Below, piece after piece: positions 38,901 to 50,992 of a stretch of 64,000 nucleotides of DNA; positions within the stretch are counted from its first letter, which is position 1, and every line of letters begins with the position of its first letter. The notes below the pieces were generated by a model. It made no database searches and was not told where the DNA came from. It worked only from the letters and a program-made list of their open reading frames with translations. Source of the DNA: Membranipora membranacea (Eukaryota > Bryozoa > Gymnolaemata > Cheilostomatida > Membraniporidae); the NCBI GenBank assembly GCA_914767715.1, contig OU612067.1, forward strand, positions 6,076,001 through 6,140,000. The letters are read 5' to 3'. The position numbers and the translations under genes are program-made.

Positions 38901-41900
38901 TACCATTATTGCACTGCCAATAATAATAAATCACTGAAGAAGACTTCTCTTCCCATACACCTCTAACAAAATGAGCTGTGCCTATAACTTACACGACTTG
39001 TCCAGCGCCGATATCTCTGTTGTCCACCTCACCCTTCTTGAATCTCTGGCCGCCCTTATCATAAGTTACCATAGATTTGAACTTCTTTTTGAAGCCCTCA
39101 GGGTCAGCCTCGTACTCGTCTGAGTCCCAGTCCATTCCCTCAGCTTTAGCTCTCTCCTTACGTAACTGCTTCTTATTACTGAGAAAACACAAACAGGTTC
39201 CAATATAAACAAGGGGATCGATCTCAAACTGGTTCCCACATAATCAACAGGTTCCTATATAAAAGAAGGAACTGATTTGAAACTTGTAGGCATCATATTT
39301 GCATTATTATGTATTCCCCACGACCGCTCGTACGAAAATGTAATGTTTTGGAGTTGTCTCCCCAAGTTGGTATGATCAAACAAACCGGACCGACAAATCT
39401 GGGGTAATGTTGTTAAATGAATATCAAGAGAGGTTTAGTTAACGAATCACAAATTAAATTTAAATTTTGATGATACTTCATACCCCTCGTGTTTTTTCAT
39501 GATCTCGTCATATTTATCTCCGTATTTCTCTCGACGTTTCTGCTCTCTGGCTGCTTTCCTCTCAGCTTTCTTAGCGAGGTATACCTTCCTCTCCTCCTCT
39601 GTCATAGCCTCCAGATCCGGCTCATCCTCAGAGTCTGTAGATGCGTCACTGTGAGTAAGGAGCAGAAATTTTGATATAACTTTTCACCAAGTTATACTCT
39701 AGGTATTACGAGTTATGTTACGTTTCAAAATGAAATGGGCAGTCATACACATATCACTAAACCATTACCTAAGCATATCTGACAAATGCGCTACAAGTCA
39801 GCTATCATAAACTTCTTTAAAATACGGTCAACAAGCTGCATTTAATTTTATAGAGACTCGATTCAATAAATGTTACTGTAAATGCAGGAAAGAAGCTGTC
39901 GCCCTGATCAAATTAAGCTATCAGTATAAGACAATTACCTGAATCCACCCTTGAAGTCAGCTCTGGTTTTCCCTAGTAGTTTTCTCTCTTTACCATCCTT
40001 CCCCCTGCGTGTACGCTCACCTCGACCCCCTGCTCCACCCTTACTGGCCTTAGGCTTAGTTCTGACCTGACGCTTACCGGACGCGTCTATGTAACTCTCA
40101 TATGATGTATCACTGTCTGTGAAATTCAAAACAGAAAAATTTACAATTTGTAAAGGCGTCATGTTATGTCTTGGGATTTGGAATCATGTTATGTAATCAA
40201 CATGACACGACGCAGAATTAAGTTGTTCTGACATCCAATTTCTCATAAATCTATACAGCAACTGCCTTTGCATTTCTAGTTTCAAATAGTAGTATTTGCG
40301 TAGGCATGAATATTCCCACCGTAAATGCAATCATGAAATTATGACCTACCATTAGGTGACTCATATTTCTCTACTGTTCCGTGACCTATGACCTTCCCGT
40401 CAGCGTCCCTGATCCTCTTCTTGCGTACTCTGGTTCTGGTACCTCCAGCGCTCACATCACTATGATAACTACAAATTCAACAACAAGTGTTCCAATTTAT
40501 AGTCTGCTAAAATTTCCTACTGTGTCAATTTTACTTCCACTTTTTGTCTTTAGGGTTACTATTAAGCTAGAGTGAAGATATTTCCGTGAAGGTAGTGGTA
40601 TACTCTGATGATCTACAGAGAGCCCTCTATATTGATGTTCCAGGCTTTCAGTTTTACTTTTTTTTTAATGGTGCAGAGGATAATGTGATAATTGAGAGAA
40701 GACAAGTCCAAATACTGCTCGTAATTATCACAAACCTGTATTCACTATCACTGCCATGAACCCTTTTAGCTTTTCCCTTCTTCTTTGCCTTGTCTCTATC
40801 TTTGTGCTTCTTTGCTGCTTTCATCATGATAGCGCTATCATCACTGTGGTACTCCTCATCTGTGCCATAAGTTCCATCATCCTTCTTACGTCTTCTGCGG
40901 ACTTTACGAGTACCACCCGCACTCACAACACTGGAATATAATTTGAATAAAATCTACATTGCAGTAATACAGGTCGTAAGACTGACATCAATTGTAAGCT
41001 GAAATTAAAATTCAAATAAAATAAAAAAAATTGATGTTTGGTGCCGTGCCATGTTTTCTATAACGTGGGAAGACAAAACAACAATATCTATATATTATCA
41101 AATAGGATACAAAATGAATTCATCATCACTTCAAAATGTAATGTCAATTATTAAAAATCAAACTGATTCCTAGCAATCTGCCCATGCGCGAACTGTTGAG
41201 GCATACGTTCGTCTCTGCAGCATAGGGCTTGAACTAATTCACCTAGTCTGAGTACCAAAATTGGGAAAACAATCGAAATTCGTAATTTAGAAATATTTGG
41301 GCCTTAATGGTACACTGGTTTTGATATCTCATAAACTTGAATCCTGGGAGTTGCCTTTCTTGATGGAAGGCAGCGCCACCACCGCTGTGCTGCAGAGATA
41401 GGCTATGTCACAAGGCTATCATGCAGGCAGAGTGGATTCCTAGTGAGAAGACATCAGTATTACCTGTAGTAACTATGAGCGCTGTCAGCTCCATGTTTTC
41501 TCTCTCTGCGACGCTGCCGACGTCGCGCTTTACCCGCCTCATCAGCATCACTGTTATAATCCTCCTCAGCAGAGTAAGTACCGTCTCCTTTCTTACGTCG
41601 GCGGACTACTTTACGAGTACCGCCTGCGCTGTGTACGCTACGGTAACTGTAATAATAAAAATAGAGGTATTCAAAAGTAACCAAACTGATTGTTTTTTAG
41701 TCTTAGCCCCAAAGACTCTCGTCCCTTGCCTAACGGCCCCCGCCGGGGGAGATGTATTGATAGTGAGATATGTAATGCTCCATATAGAGGAATAATACAA
41801 TGACCACAGTTAATGACAATGCCAACTATAGGTAGAGAGATATTGGAGCCGTAGTTTCTGAGAGTTATCGAACTCTACGAATGGATACAGGTTTTATGAT

Positions 41901-44900
41901 TATATACATCTTAGTTTTGTCGACATATTGCCTTGTTCTCAAGGACAAAGTACCTGGAGGTCTGAAGGATTAAGGGGTAGAAATTAATCAGTGGCTTCCC
42001 TCTTTACATTTGTATGTAAATGTAAACACAGATTTAAGAGGAAATAATGATACATATTACTTTTGATGTGGATATGGACATGTATAAAATTGTGCAGCCC
42101 TTTCGGCATTCCCCAAGTTGTGATTATTGGGAGCCACACATTGTGACGGACAAATGAATACATGGTATGTCTCGATAATCGCGGATGGATTCGATTCATG
42201 GTAAAGAGTATAATTTCAAAACAATGAAGATATTTGGGCCTAATCAAATCGGGTAATTTAACAGGTAATTGTGCAGAACTAATTTATTGCAAAAATATTG
42301 TTTCTGTAATTTAAAAATAAAGATCAAAGTGTAACCGCTATAACATATAATTAGGTTAATTGGATGGCCAGCTGGAGTGGCCATGAAATCTGATAATAAC
42401 TTTAAACTTCCATTTCTTAGCACCAGATTATGTTGATGTTTAGCTGAAATCTGGTAGGATTAGCTGAGGATTTCTTTGTTTATGAGCTATGATACAATAA
42501 ATGATGAATTGGGTGAGGAAATGGTGTGTATACTGTGATCAAATATGGAAATTTGATGTCTGATGTTTGGAGCAAGAGAGAATGGAGACCTACTTGCTAA
42601 CCATATAACATCAGACCACTGGTCATAGTAATAATGGAGTGTGGGCGCTATCCCTAGTTATTATTGGAGTTATCCCTAGTAATAACAGAGGGTGGGAGTT
42701 TTCCTTAGTTATTATAGAGAGTGGGAGTTATCCTTACCTGTACTCAGAGTCTGAGTTCTCATTACGTTTACCAGCTTTCATAGCTTTGTATTTCTTCACA
42801 GCATCTTTACTGGGCAGTACATTACCATCCTCATCATACACAGTATGATCTGAGTCAGAGTCATCTCCTCCGGCCCCTCCTCGTCCTTTCTTACCCTTCT
42901 TACCCTTACCTGTAAAAAAATGAGAATATGAAAGATTCATGTCTACATAGTGTTGGGATGGCTGTTGTCAAAGTTTGAATATTGCTCTTTGAATTTATGT
43001 TATTTCAATTGAGAATGTTATAATTTGATGATAGCCTCATTTTTCATGGAAATTCAATAAAATTTCTTCCATCTTGTGGCAGAAGAGGTCCCTCCAATGA
43101 CGTTTTTTTCATCAAACATGTTGATGGCTTAGATTGACAGAAGCTTGACTAGCTAACTCACCTTTACCGGCAGGGCCACCAGGTGCAGCTTTCTTTTTAC
43201 CGGTGACAGGGTCAATACTAATCTCGCCTCCGGCTAATACATCATCCAAGTTCTCAAACTCCTCCGCTCTACCAAGCTTCCTGTTACATTATAAAAATAT
43301 ACTGTAGGTGATTGTCACAATAAGTGGATTATACTGATCCACATACAGATTTACAGATTTATTTATAATCTACTGTTGAAATACCATGGTCTTACTCTTT
43401 AAAGAGAGAACAGCAATGAATTAAGACTTTGGTAGCAGATGCCAAGGACCGACGGCCCTCTAGAAGTAGCCCCAGCAGTATGAGGGCCAAACATCACTAA
43501 AATAATTAGTATACTATAGGTCGCTTTCAATGAACATATATTTTATTACTTTATATTATAAATGTTTATGGTTGCCCCTAGCAACAGTGCGCTGACTTAC
43601 TTTTTGTATTTTTTACCCGTCTTCTCATCTATCACAACTTCATACACAACGCCGTCAGCACCCACCATTCTCTTACCTGTCAAATAAAAACATATTAGTT
43701 AGACGGAATAACCTGCTGTACTATATCAATAAGGAGCATAATATGTAAGCGAGGGGTAATGGACAGGTACACTCTAGTCACGAGTTCATGACTAACAATC
43801 TGTTTAATCTTACTTCCATTAAATCACAAGTCACTGCTTCCCGGGCCTAAGGGAATAACTGATTATATCTGATGAAGATTTTGTGACAGTCATTATGAAT
43901 TTTTTTCAACACAGTTCCGTACTTTTCCACATTCAGATCGTCATCATCTAGTCAAACATTTAACTGAGATTGAGTATTTGAAGATTCCAAACAATGACTT
44001 AAAGACTCAACCAAAATTTTACATTGCCGATGCCTCCGTTTACAGCATTACAATGGTATCAGAGATGATTTATCCCGTGATGGTAATCTATACTGGATTT
44101 CAAATTTAGCAATCCCTCTTAAATGTTTGATTACAGGATATTGAATATTGCTTTCACTGATGCATTAGCTATTATAGGAATAACTCAAATAATGGGAATC
44201 CTTTACGCCTTGGACTTATTAGGGGTAAACATACCGACTTCAGCCTGCTGTGTCTCCTCATCATCCGAATCTCCACCATACACTGTACTCGCCTTCTCAT
44301 AACTATCTATCTCTTCTCCCTTCTCTAACTTCATAAACTTCTTAAGGAACTCTTTATCACCTCCACTCTTCTCAAAGGCAGCGTATTCCTCTTCTGTCAG
44401 CATAATGGTCTTCTCAACCTGAATACAGAGATTAAATGCGAGAGGACTGCTGTATGTGGGATAAGTATATTACGTGCATTGACTAAGGACTAAAGCTATA
44501 TTGTTTTAATATTAGATAATATATATATACATAGTTGTTAAAAATCAGACCAATTCTGCCAGAATTAATCTTTCTGCTGTGTGAAGTATCTCATTAAGAC
44601 TGGAGGCGAACAATATACACCACATCTCACATTATTTTTATATTTGCCTATCGGAAACAGTATTGTGCGGTGCAATCGTACTCAAAGCTCAGAGTTAAAA
44701 CAAGAATATATCTTACCATTCTGCCACTCTTAGTCCTGACCATAGTTTTGATGACTTTCATTGGTTTTGGTGGAGCTGATGCTTTAGTCCAACTCTCAAC
44801 TTTCTCATCCCTGGCCATGTACTTCTTTAAAATCTACAGACATATTCGTTACACGATATATACATGCATATCGGTTAAGATCCGATCTCACCTAAACCAA

Positions 44901-47900
44901 AGTTACATATGAAAATATATAATGTTAGCCAGAATAGCTAATAAACGCTAAGAAAATTAACTCCACAATCAGCTTGCCACCAGCTTTAAGTTATCCCCCC
45001 CCTACCTGAGTAGGATCTCCCCCTTCTTTAGTGATTCTCTGAAGCTCATCGTACTCCTCCTTACTAACCATGATCGTCTTCTCTACCAGCCTACCACTCT
45101 TAGTCCTCACCATTGTCTTTATCTGCAGCAGATCAAAAAAGTGGTATACTCACAGACCTAATTATGGTGATTGGGAGTTGTTGTACATGATTGTTAGTGA
45201 CTAACACATCTGGGACAAACCAAACACAGAAGAAGATCACATGAGGCTAATAGACGTGATCCAATAAACTAAATTCACCTGCTTTTTGGAATAATAAATC
45301 ACCAGACCAAAGCAGTTATCTCCCTCTTGCGTGGCAAGACCCACAAGGGATGCTGCAATTTTTAATGATTAGATAAAAAAGCAGATCTAATAGATTGCAA
45401 ATGTACACAATATCATATTATAGTTTGTTATAATATCAATTATTCTATATCTACATATCATATAATATTATGTATGGTATACTATGTAATATAAAATGTT
45501 TTATACAATATAATTTAATATTCTTTTATCAGCATTATTTAATATCGAACCTGTTTCATGACAGCTTCTCCCCAGCCGTCGATTTTCTCTCCAGCCTCAG
45601 GTTTGACGTATTTCTTGAGTACTTTCATCATCTCGTTAGCGTCCATATTACCAGACTTCATCTTATCGTAGTCAGACTTACTCACATACACCATCTTCTC
45701 CTTAAGTCTGCCACTCTTAGTCCTCACAAATGTCTTAATCATCTTCACCTATAAAAGGGAATAAGAAGCATATGAAGGGTTGTTTCTCTTAATGACGGAT
45801 ATTCTGGTCTCATATTATGAGAAAACCATAAAAATATAATTACTTTTTATATGACGGATGATGTTTATGGGTAAAACTGACCCTCATATGGAATTTGCAA
45901 CTGTTTGTTCTACATTTAATTATCAGGAAACTTCCAGGCAAGATTTTTTACAGATTATTGACTGGATTGTGAACTGTTCAATAAAATTTACAAATAATTT
46001 TTTTTTTTGTTGACTGGGTATGCCAGAAAATGCTCGATATGGGAAAAGCCTGGGGAAAGACTGTTTTAACTGATAACCTAGATAAAGGTACTGTATTCAT
46101 CCCGGCCCTACCTCTTCTTTATCCCAGGATTCCAGGTTTCCTGCTTCATCTTTGGTGAGATATTTTTTCAGCACATCTGAAGCATTACCGCCACCTTTGA
46201 TAAATTTCTTGTAGTCTTCATCTGAGAGAAAGACAACTCTCTCGATGAGTTTACCACTTTTTGTCCTGATGTAGGTTTTAACTGCTCGCACAGCTGTCAA
46301 GTAAAACCAAATATGATATCAAATCAAGTATCATTTCAGAAAAATTTTAGAAATGATGATAAATTTCTGCTTAGTGAGCATACAACGGCTCATAAATTTG
46401 TGGGAATCCCATCATTTGGTAGAAAATTTCTCCGAATCATGAGAGCACAACCCCATGGGGCCTCACCTTAGAGGGCAATGCATGTGCCATATGTATCTGC
46501 TACTGCCAAAAGTGAAACAGCCCTGTGCTGGATAAATTAAACAATGGTAATTCAACTCCATTCAGGCCAGTATCAGAGTACATGAGTAAATCCAAGCATT
46601 GATATATCTGACTCTGACTGCTTTGAAATTGACTCCATAATCAAACTATAGAGGGGATATTTGGAGAACAACAGCATCTTTTCAATTTTCAGAGTCTTTT
46701 TTGATAGTCTTATTTAACCAACTAACTTCTGAACTATTCCCAACATATAAATCCAGAACGAAGCTGCCAAAATATTTCATCTCGCTAAGGATCTAATTCA
46801 AATTATTCCCAAACCGAGCCCTCAACGTCGCCTGTGCACTTAGCAAGAAGCCAACCGCAGTCAATAAGAAACTTTACAGGTGACTGAAAATGTCAATTAG
46901 TTGAGAACAACAGAATCTTTAGTACATGTATTTTTCCGCCAGTATAAGTCCTTATAGCGGTTTGAATGGAGCAGGGGTATGATTATTACACAAAGGATGC
47001 CTGATTAGCTCAATAAACAACAGGTTTTTCAGGGTGGTGACTGGGATTAATTTTATCCTGTTGTTGAAATTCGTCGCTGATTTCGTATGACGGGCAAAAA
47101 CTGATTGGCACCCAGACTACTTTAGTTTACATGTGGATGGATACATACGGTACATATCAATTTTTACAGGGTTTGTTGAGAATTTGACATGCAAGAGTGC
47201 GTAAGAGGCGGCTGAGTTATGTCAACCGAAACGGGTTGTGGTACAAGAAAAACTTAATGCGTGATATTACAGGTTTCAATTTTAAAAGCTTATTTTCAAA
47301 ATTTTCATGTAACAACGATTTTAAATTTTATCAAAACCACATTAGACGATTTATTGATATCACATAATTTATGTGTTAAACTTACGGGGCGTTTCTGCTC
47401 CTTCCCTAGCCTCTTGTATAGCCTGTAGCTGTATTTCTCTCTCATATAATTCCTTGGTTAGTTCCACGAGTAGATCACCCATAATACTCTTGAGATAAGA
47501 GTAGCTGTGCCGATAGCCGCCACCGACTCGTATAAATTTGTGCGCCTCGCACCGTTTGTGTGGTACTCGCAACATGCATCTAATACATTGCTCCGGCCCA
47601 AGCTAGAAAAAAACACAAGCCTCAGCTGACAAGAACAAACTATAGGTATACAGCTACACGAGGATTAATTGAGTTCCTGCCTGTCATTGAGTCCAGCATC
47701 TTGTCCATATCCAATATATTGGTCAACAATAGTTGAAGAAAACTGAATTCACATGTCAGCAATAAAAAATCAGATAGACAAGCATCCGCCCACAGCCAGC
47801 GAGCAATAGACACTCCCTGCTTTTGAGCATGACAAGGAAAACTCTCACCTCAGTCATTCACACAGTTTTACATGATCCTGAGGGAGCAATAAAGATTAGC

Positions 47901-49230
47901 GAAAATTGTCTATGAGATCATGAATAGACCCCTACATCGATAAATTGTTACATTTATTTGGAATATTGGTTTTCCCCACTAGCCGAGATCCTTGGATACT
48001 ATTTGCCTCCAGGGATGGCTGGGAGTTTTGCGAGTGTGACCATTCATACTTATTGATCTAATTATGAGGTCTCACATAAATTTACCCAGACCTGTCACAC
48101 AAACAACGCATAGTAAAAATAAATGTGATTATTTTAATTAAATTACAACTTTTACAAACTGGAAAACATAAAGGCTATAAATGGCCAGGTGAAATAAGCA
48201 ATACAACACTGTGCTGCTTCAATTATTACTCTCAAAATTCTTGCAGCAACAAGCAAGAGAACAGGGTGAACAGAGATGAGACTAAACTAAAAAATAACTG
48301 TTTTTAACAAACTTACAGGTTTGTCGCCGTGTGCTCTGTTTTGTTGGGCAAACGACTCCAACCACTAAAAGCGAATAAAAGAAATAAAGGGAAATAAGAG
48401 AAAAATAGCAAGAAAAATAAGGGGGAAAGAACCTAAGATAACTGATTATCAGAATACGAGACCACCAATGGGTTGCACTACATTCTAATCGGAAGAGTGT
48501 AAGTTGAGTTGCGTATATTGTTAACATTGAATTAGTTAGATACTAATTTACTACTGAAACTGGAAAAAAAAACTATGCCATGGGACAAAATCAACACACC
48601 AAGGCTTATCAATGGTTGTTTTGTTAGAAACAGGACAACACTAGCCCATATACTTACATGGTCAGCTATGAGTGGCAGGGTGAGCACAGAGGTAGGTCTC
48701 CTAGGAGTCATCCCTCCTGACACGCGACCTAAGTAAATGGACAAGTACAGGGTAATCAAGAGAGTTTTTGAAATGGGTTTAGGAAAACCAGAACCAAACT
48801 GGATTAACACTTAATTCTTGGTGGTTTAGTAGTAGTAGTAATTGTAAAGGTAGTGCTATGGATATTCTCACAATCAGGATAGTGATGCCCACTAAAGAGG
48901 CTTGAGGAAACCCAACAGGCACGACCTTCAAATGTCTAGTTAATTGAAAGTTATATTTTCACCACCCTACTACGACAAGCTCATTCTTGCATGAATCTAT
49001 CTAAGACGTGTGTATCGTCCTTGTGGTCAAAGTTGTATAATTCTATCAGTACATGAGTGTGTTTGTAAAATAGTTGAGGCCGAACTCATACCTCTGTTGA
49101 GTGTTGAATCAGATCTCCGTAGGGGCATCTCAGCTACACTCCTAGCAGCACTCCCAGGTCTACGTCGACTAAATATGGGAGGATCCAGAGTGGACTGTCC
49201 CAGGCGGGGGAGTCTGTCAAAGTCTGCCAT
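32891..49230 (-). CDS. Unrecognised large modular charged protein (RTKSG repeats, SAGGTR modules, EF-hand-like C-terminus)
   Basis: 31 coding exons, 4344 nt, 1447 residues. Exons: 49230-49092, 48728-48658, 48364-48317, 47602-47386, 46293-46112, 45748-45551, 45122-45006, 44833-44717, 44418-44235, 43676-43601, 43280-43162, 42909-42738, 41646-41464, 40930-40736, 40468-40350, 40116-39939, 39648-39484, 39178-38993, 38706-38627, 38343-38266, 38054-37963, 37763-37569, 37049-37035, 36834-36658, 36393-36309, 35644-35499, 35132-35040, 34572-34412, 34070-33854, 33527-33250, 32951-32891. The start ATG has a good context (gacagccATGG). Domain order: Cys/His knuckle (92-107), four 65-residue RTKSG repeats (about 160-412), SAGGTR modules (547-771), a Lys/Arg/Asp/Glu/Ser-rich disordered region to about 1129, then a folded, better-conserved-looking domain (about 1130-1400) with an EF-hand-like loop. 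There is no signal peptide or membrane helix, so it is probably cytoplasmic or nuclear. I do not recognise the family. The many polybasic and acidic runs suggest a scaffold, but function is unknown. Confidence 0.88.
34898..34941. repeat. 11-bp tandem repeat, four units
   Basis: Four imperfect 11-bp units of CCCTAGCGCAA type lie in tandem in an intron of the large modular protein gene. Confidence 0.8.
35223..35238. repeat. Poly-C run
   Basis: An uninterrupted run of 16 C in an intron of the large modular protein gene. Its length may be unreliable in the assembly. Confidence 0.9.
36213..36238. repeat. (ATCC)n microsatellite
   Basis: About six tandem TCCA/ATCC tetramers in an intron of the large modular protein gene. 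Confidence 0.9.
37035..37049 (-). other. 15-nt microexon
   Basis: The segment ATAATCAGGATACCA (IIRIP) is bounded by tttccacag and GTAAGTAATT, both strong splice signals. It lies between two phase-0 exons (37763-37569 and 36834-36658), so including or skipping it keeps the frame. This is inference from sequence. Skipping would simply remove five residues at about 1038-1042. Confidence 0.6.
40350..41646 (-). repeat. Protein repeat block: SAGGTR modules on duplicated exons
   Basis: Exons 41646-41464, 40930-40736 and 40468-40350 each begin with the same module. Each has an acceptor with a one-base overhang, then a short acidic/Tyr/His lead, SAGGTR, a basic run (VVRRRKK, VRRRRKK, RVRKKR), a DG turn and an acidic Tyr stretch. 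The exon 40116-39939 carries a degenerate fourth copy (DASGKRQVRT). The first two exons are symmetric (2-2 phase), which permits in-frame tandem exon duplication. Confidence 0.75.
42624..42737. repeat. Degenerate ~29-bp tandem array abutting a splice donor
   Basis: On the minus strand the array starts with the GTAAGG donor of exon 42909-42738. It then runs through about four imperfect units of TAAGGATAACTCCCACTCTC plus TATAATAAC type. Later units carry TAAGGA or TAGGGA where the first unit forms the donor core, so the donor itself lies within the repeated motif. Confidence 0.65.
44235..46293 (-). repeat. Protein repeat block: four RTKSG repeats across five exons
   Basis: Exons 46293-46112, 45748-45551, 45122-45006, 44833-44717 and 44418-44235 encode four tandem copies of about 65 residues. 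Each copy starts with a (V/I)KT-x-(V/I)RTKSG(R/K) core followed by an EK-x-hydrophobic patch and an S/T-E-x-Y segment. Each closes with LKK(Y/F), an acidic stretch and SW/GW/SY. The introns between copies 1 to 3 fall at copy boundaries in phase 0. Copies 3 and 4 are each split by an intron inside the copy. A weak further echo (WRTTKSGRR) appears in the exon 38706-38627. The repeat is not one I can name. Confidence 0.8.
47386..47602 (-). other. Exon with Cys2-Cys-His knuckle and following helix
   Basis: This exon of the large modular protein encodes C92-x2-C95-x8-C104-x2-H107, the spacing of a small zinc-binding knuckle. A Leu/Glu-rich probable helix follows (ELTKELYEREIQLQAIQEA). The rest of the protein is cysteine-poor, so the cluster stands out. 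Zinc binding is an inference from spacing only. Confidence 0.5.
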
Positions 49231-50992
49231 GGCTGTCAGAGTATCCCGCCAAAAGGTCGTTCCTTCCCTTCTGCCTAGGTAGGATTGATATCCTTTTTGT
49301 CAAATCCAGAAGTGAGACAACTAGATGATCCTACATTGTGATTGAAGTACCATCAGTTAGAATAATCTATCCATCTGCACAGCTTTGGCTGAAGAAGTAA
49401 TATGTATAAAGCTATTTCCAATTGCCACCAAATCCACACCGCTCAGATCTGACAAACTGGCGATCAAGACTGTAACAGAGACTGTATATCACAGGACGGT
49501 ATAAGAGCCAGTGTGCACTGAGAAGTTATCGTGATAGCAACAGGCTAACCTACATAAGACGAGAGCGGAGCGCGAGTCATTGAAAAGAGGGTTGTATTTG
49601 TAACGTAACAGTATTATAGTCTGATCAAATTGAATAAATGACCACTAATAATCATGTTTTGTTTTAGTTTTCGCCATTGAAAAGTTTTTGCATTATATCA
49701 AAATTTCAATCTGAACCATTGTCGAGTATTCATTAAATTGTTGGTATTGTGTAATTGGGCTGCCTATAGAAACATGGTCATTTTATTCTAAGAAATCAAA
49801 ACATTGAACAGCAATAAAACAAATTAAAAAGAATTATCACAAGATCAAAATATGAACCCATTATTTTCAATTTATATAATAATGCACACAGCCAGCTAAC
49901 CCCTAACAAACAAGTGATAGGATTAATGTGGATTTTATTTTTGTCTGAATTCCGATTGGCCAGCTGGCAGCTCTCCGATGTCAACAAACGCTAACATTGT
50001 GTCTTATTACGTTTCACCGACATCATAAAATATGTCAAATAAAGTCGGGGATCTATCTGTGCAAGACATTAACCTACATAAGGATGGATAAAGTCAGAAT
50101 GTTACTTACCTCTCGTTGAAGTGACCAAGAAAACCAATCTGATCAGAGCTTTATAAGTATGCTTTGGTCAACATCCTGGTAAATGAGTGTTAGCAACAAC
50201 ATGATTTCAGCTCTCAAGATAAAATGCTGAATAAAACTAAACAAACCAAATGAAACCTATTGTTAAATTGAAATCAAAAGAAACATCTGTTTTTTCAAGA
50301 GTGGTTCACAACATAGTGCTGACAGCACACTTTGCTGCGCAGTGCACTTATTTGGTCTGCTGAATGGTGTCAAATTTCGAGCATAGTGCTGCTTATATAA
50401 TTTACTAGTGAAATATCTGCAGTAGTCATTGAACATGATCCTATATTTGATTTTTGTATGACAAAATTTCGGCATCATGCTCAGATACAACAGGGCACGC
50501 CATTTGCAATATTTGTGAGCTACAGTAAGTATAAGATAGATGCGGATGTATTGAATTTGTATCTAAACTTGTATGTATTTCTTGATTATGAAAAATGCTA
50601 GTTGAAAAAAATGCCTGCTATGTACAACAATTGGCAATGATCCGAGTGGCAGCTCTTGAGAATATGGACTCAAAATAAGCAAAACGCTTTCGAATGCACA
50701 AAGATACTTTTTTGAGCTAACTTGGCTATTTGGAAGAAATCTATAAAATTGATTACTTTTCAAAAAAAAGCTGACGGGATTCAACGAGCTGAAGATCATG
50801 TAAAAAAAGCTCTGCAACCGCATACAAGAATTTATGAAAAGAATGACACAGCATCAGCAAAATCCATCAGCAGCACATATGTGTACATTCAAGGTAAAGT
50901 AACCATCGATTTATCACAGCATTAGGAATACCTGGAGCTGTTGTGGGTGATTTGTTTGTTATTGTCTCCCCTGTTTGGATCACGGATGCTGA
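49231..50992. other. Intergenic segment between USP48 and the large modular protein gene
   Basis: It holds the USP48 3' UTR and the presumed promoter and 5' UTR of the next gene on the same strand. Minus-strand AATAAA hexamers at 49934-49939 and 49782-49787 are candidate USP48 poly(A) signals. I see no further open frame with support and no clear TATA box. Confidence 0.45.
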
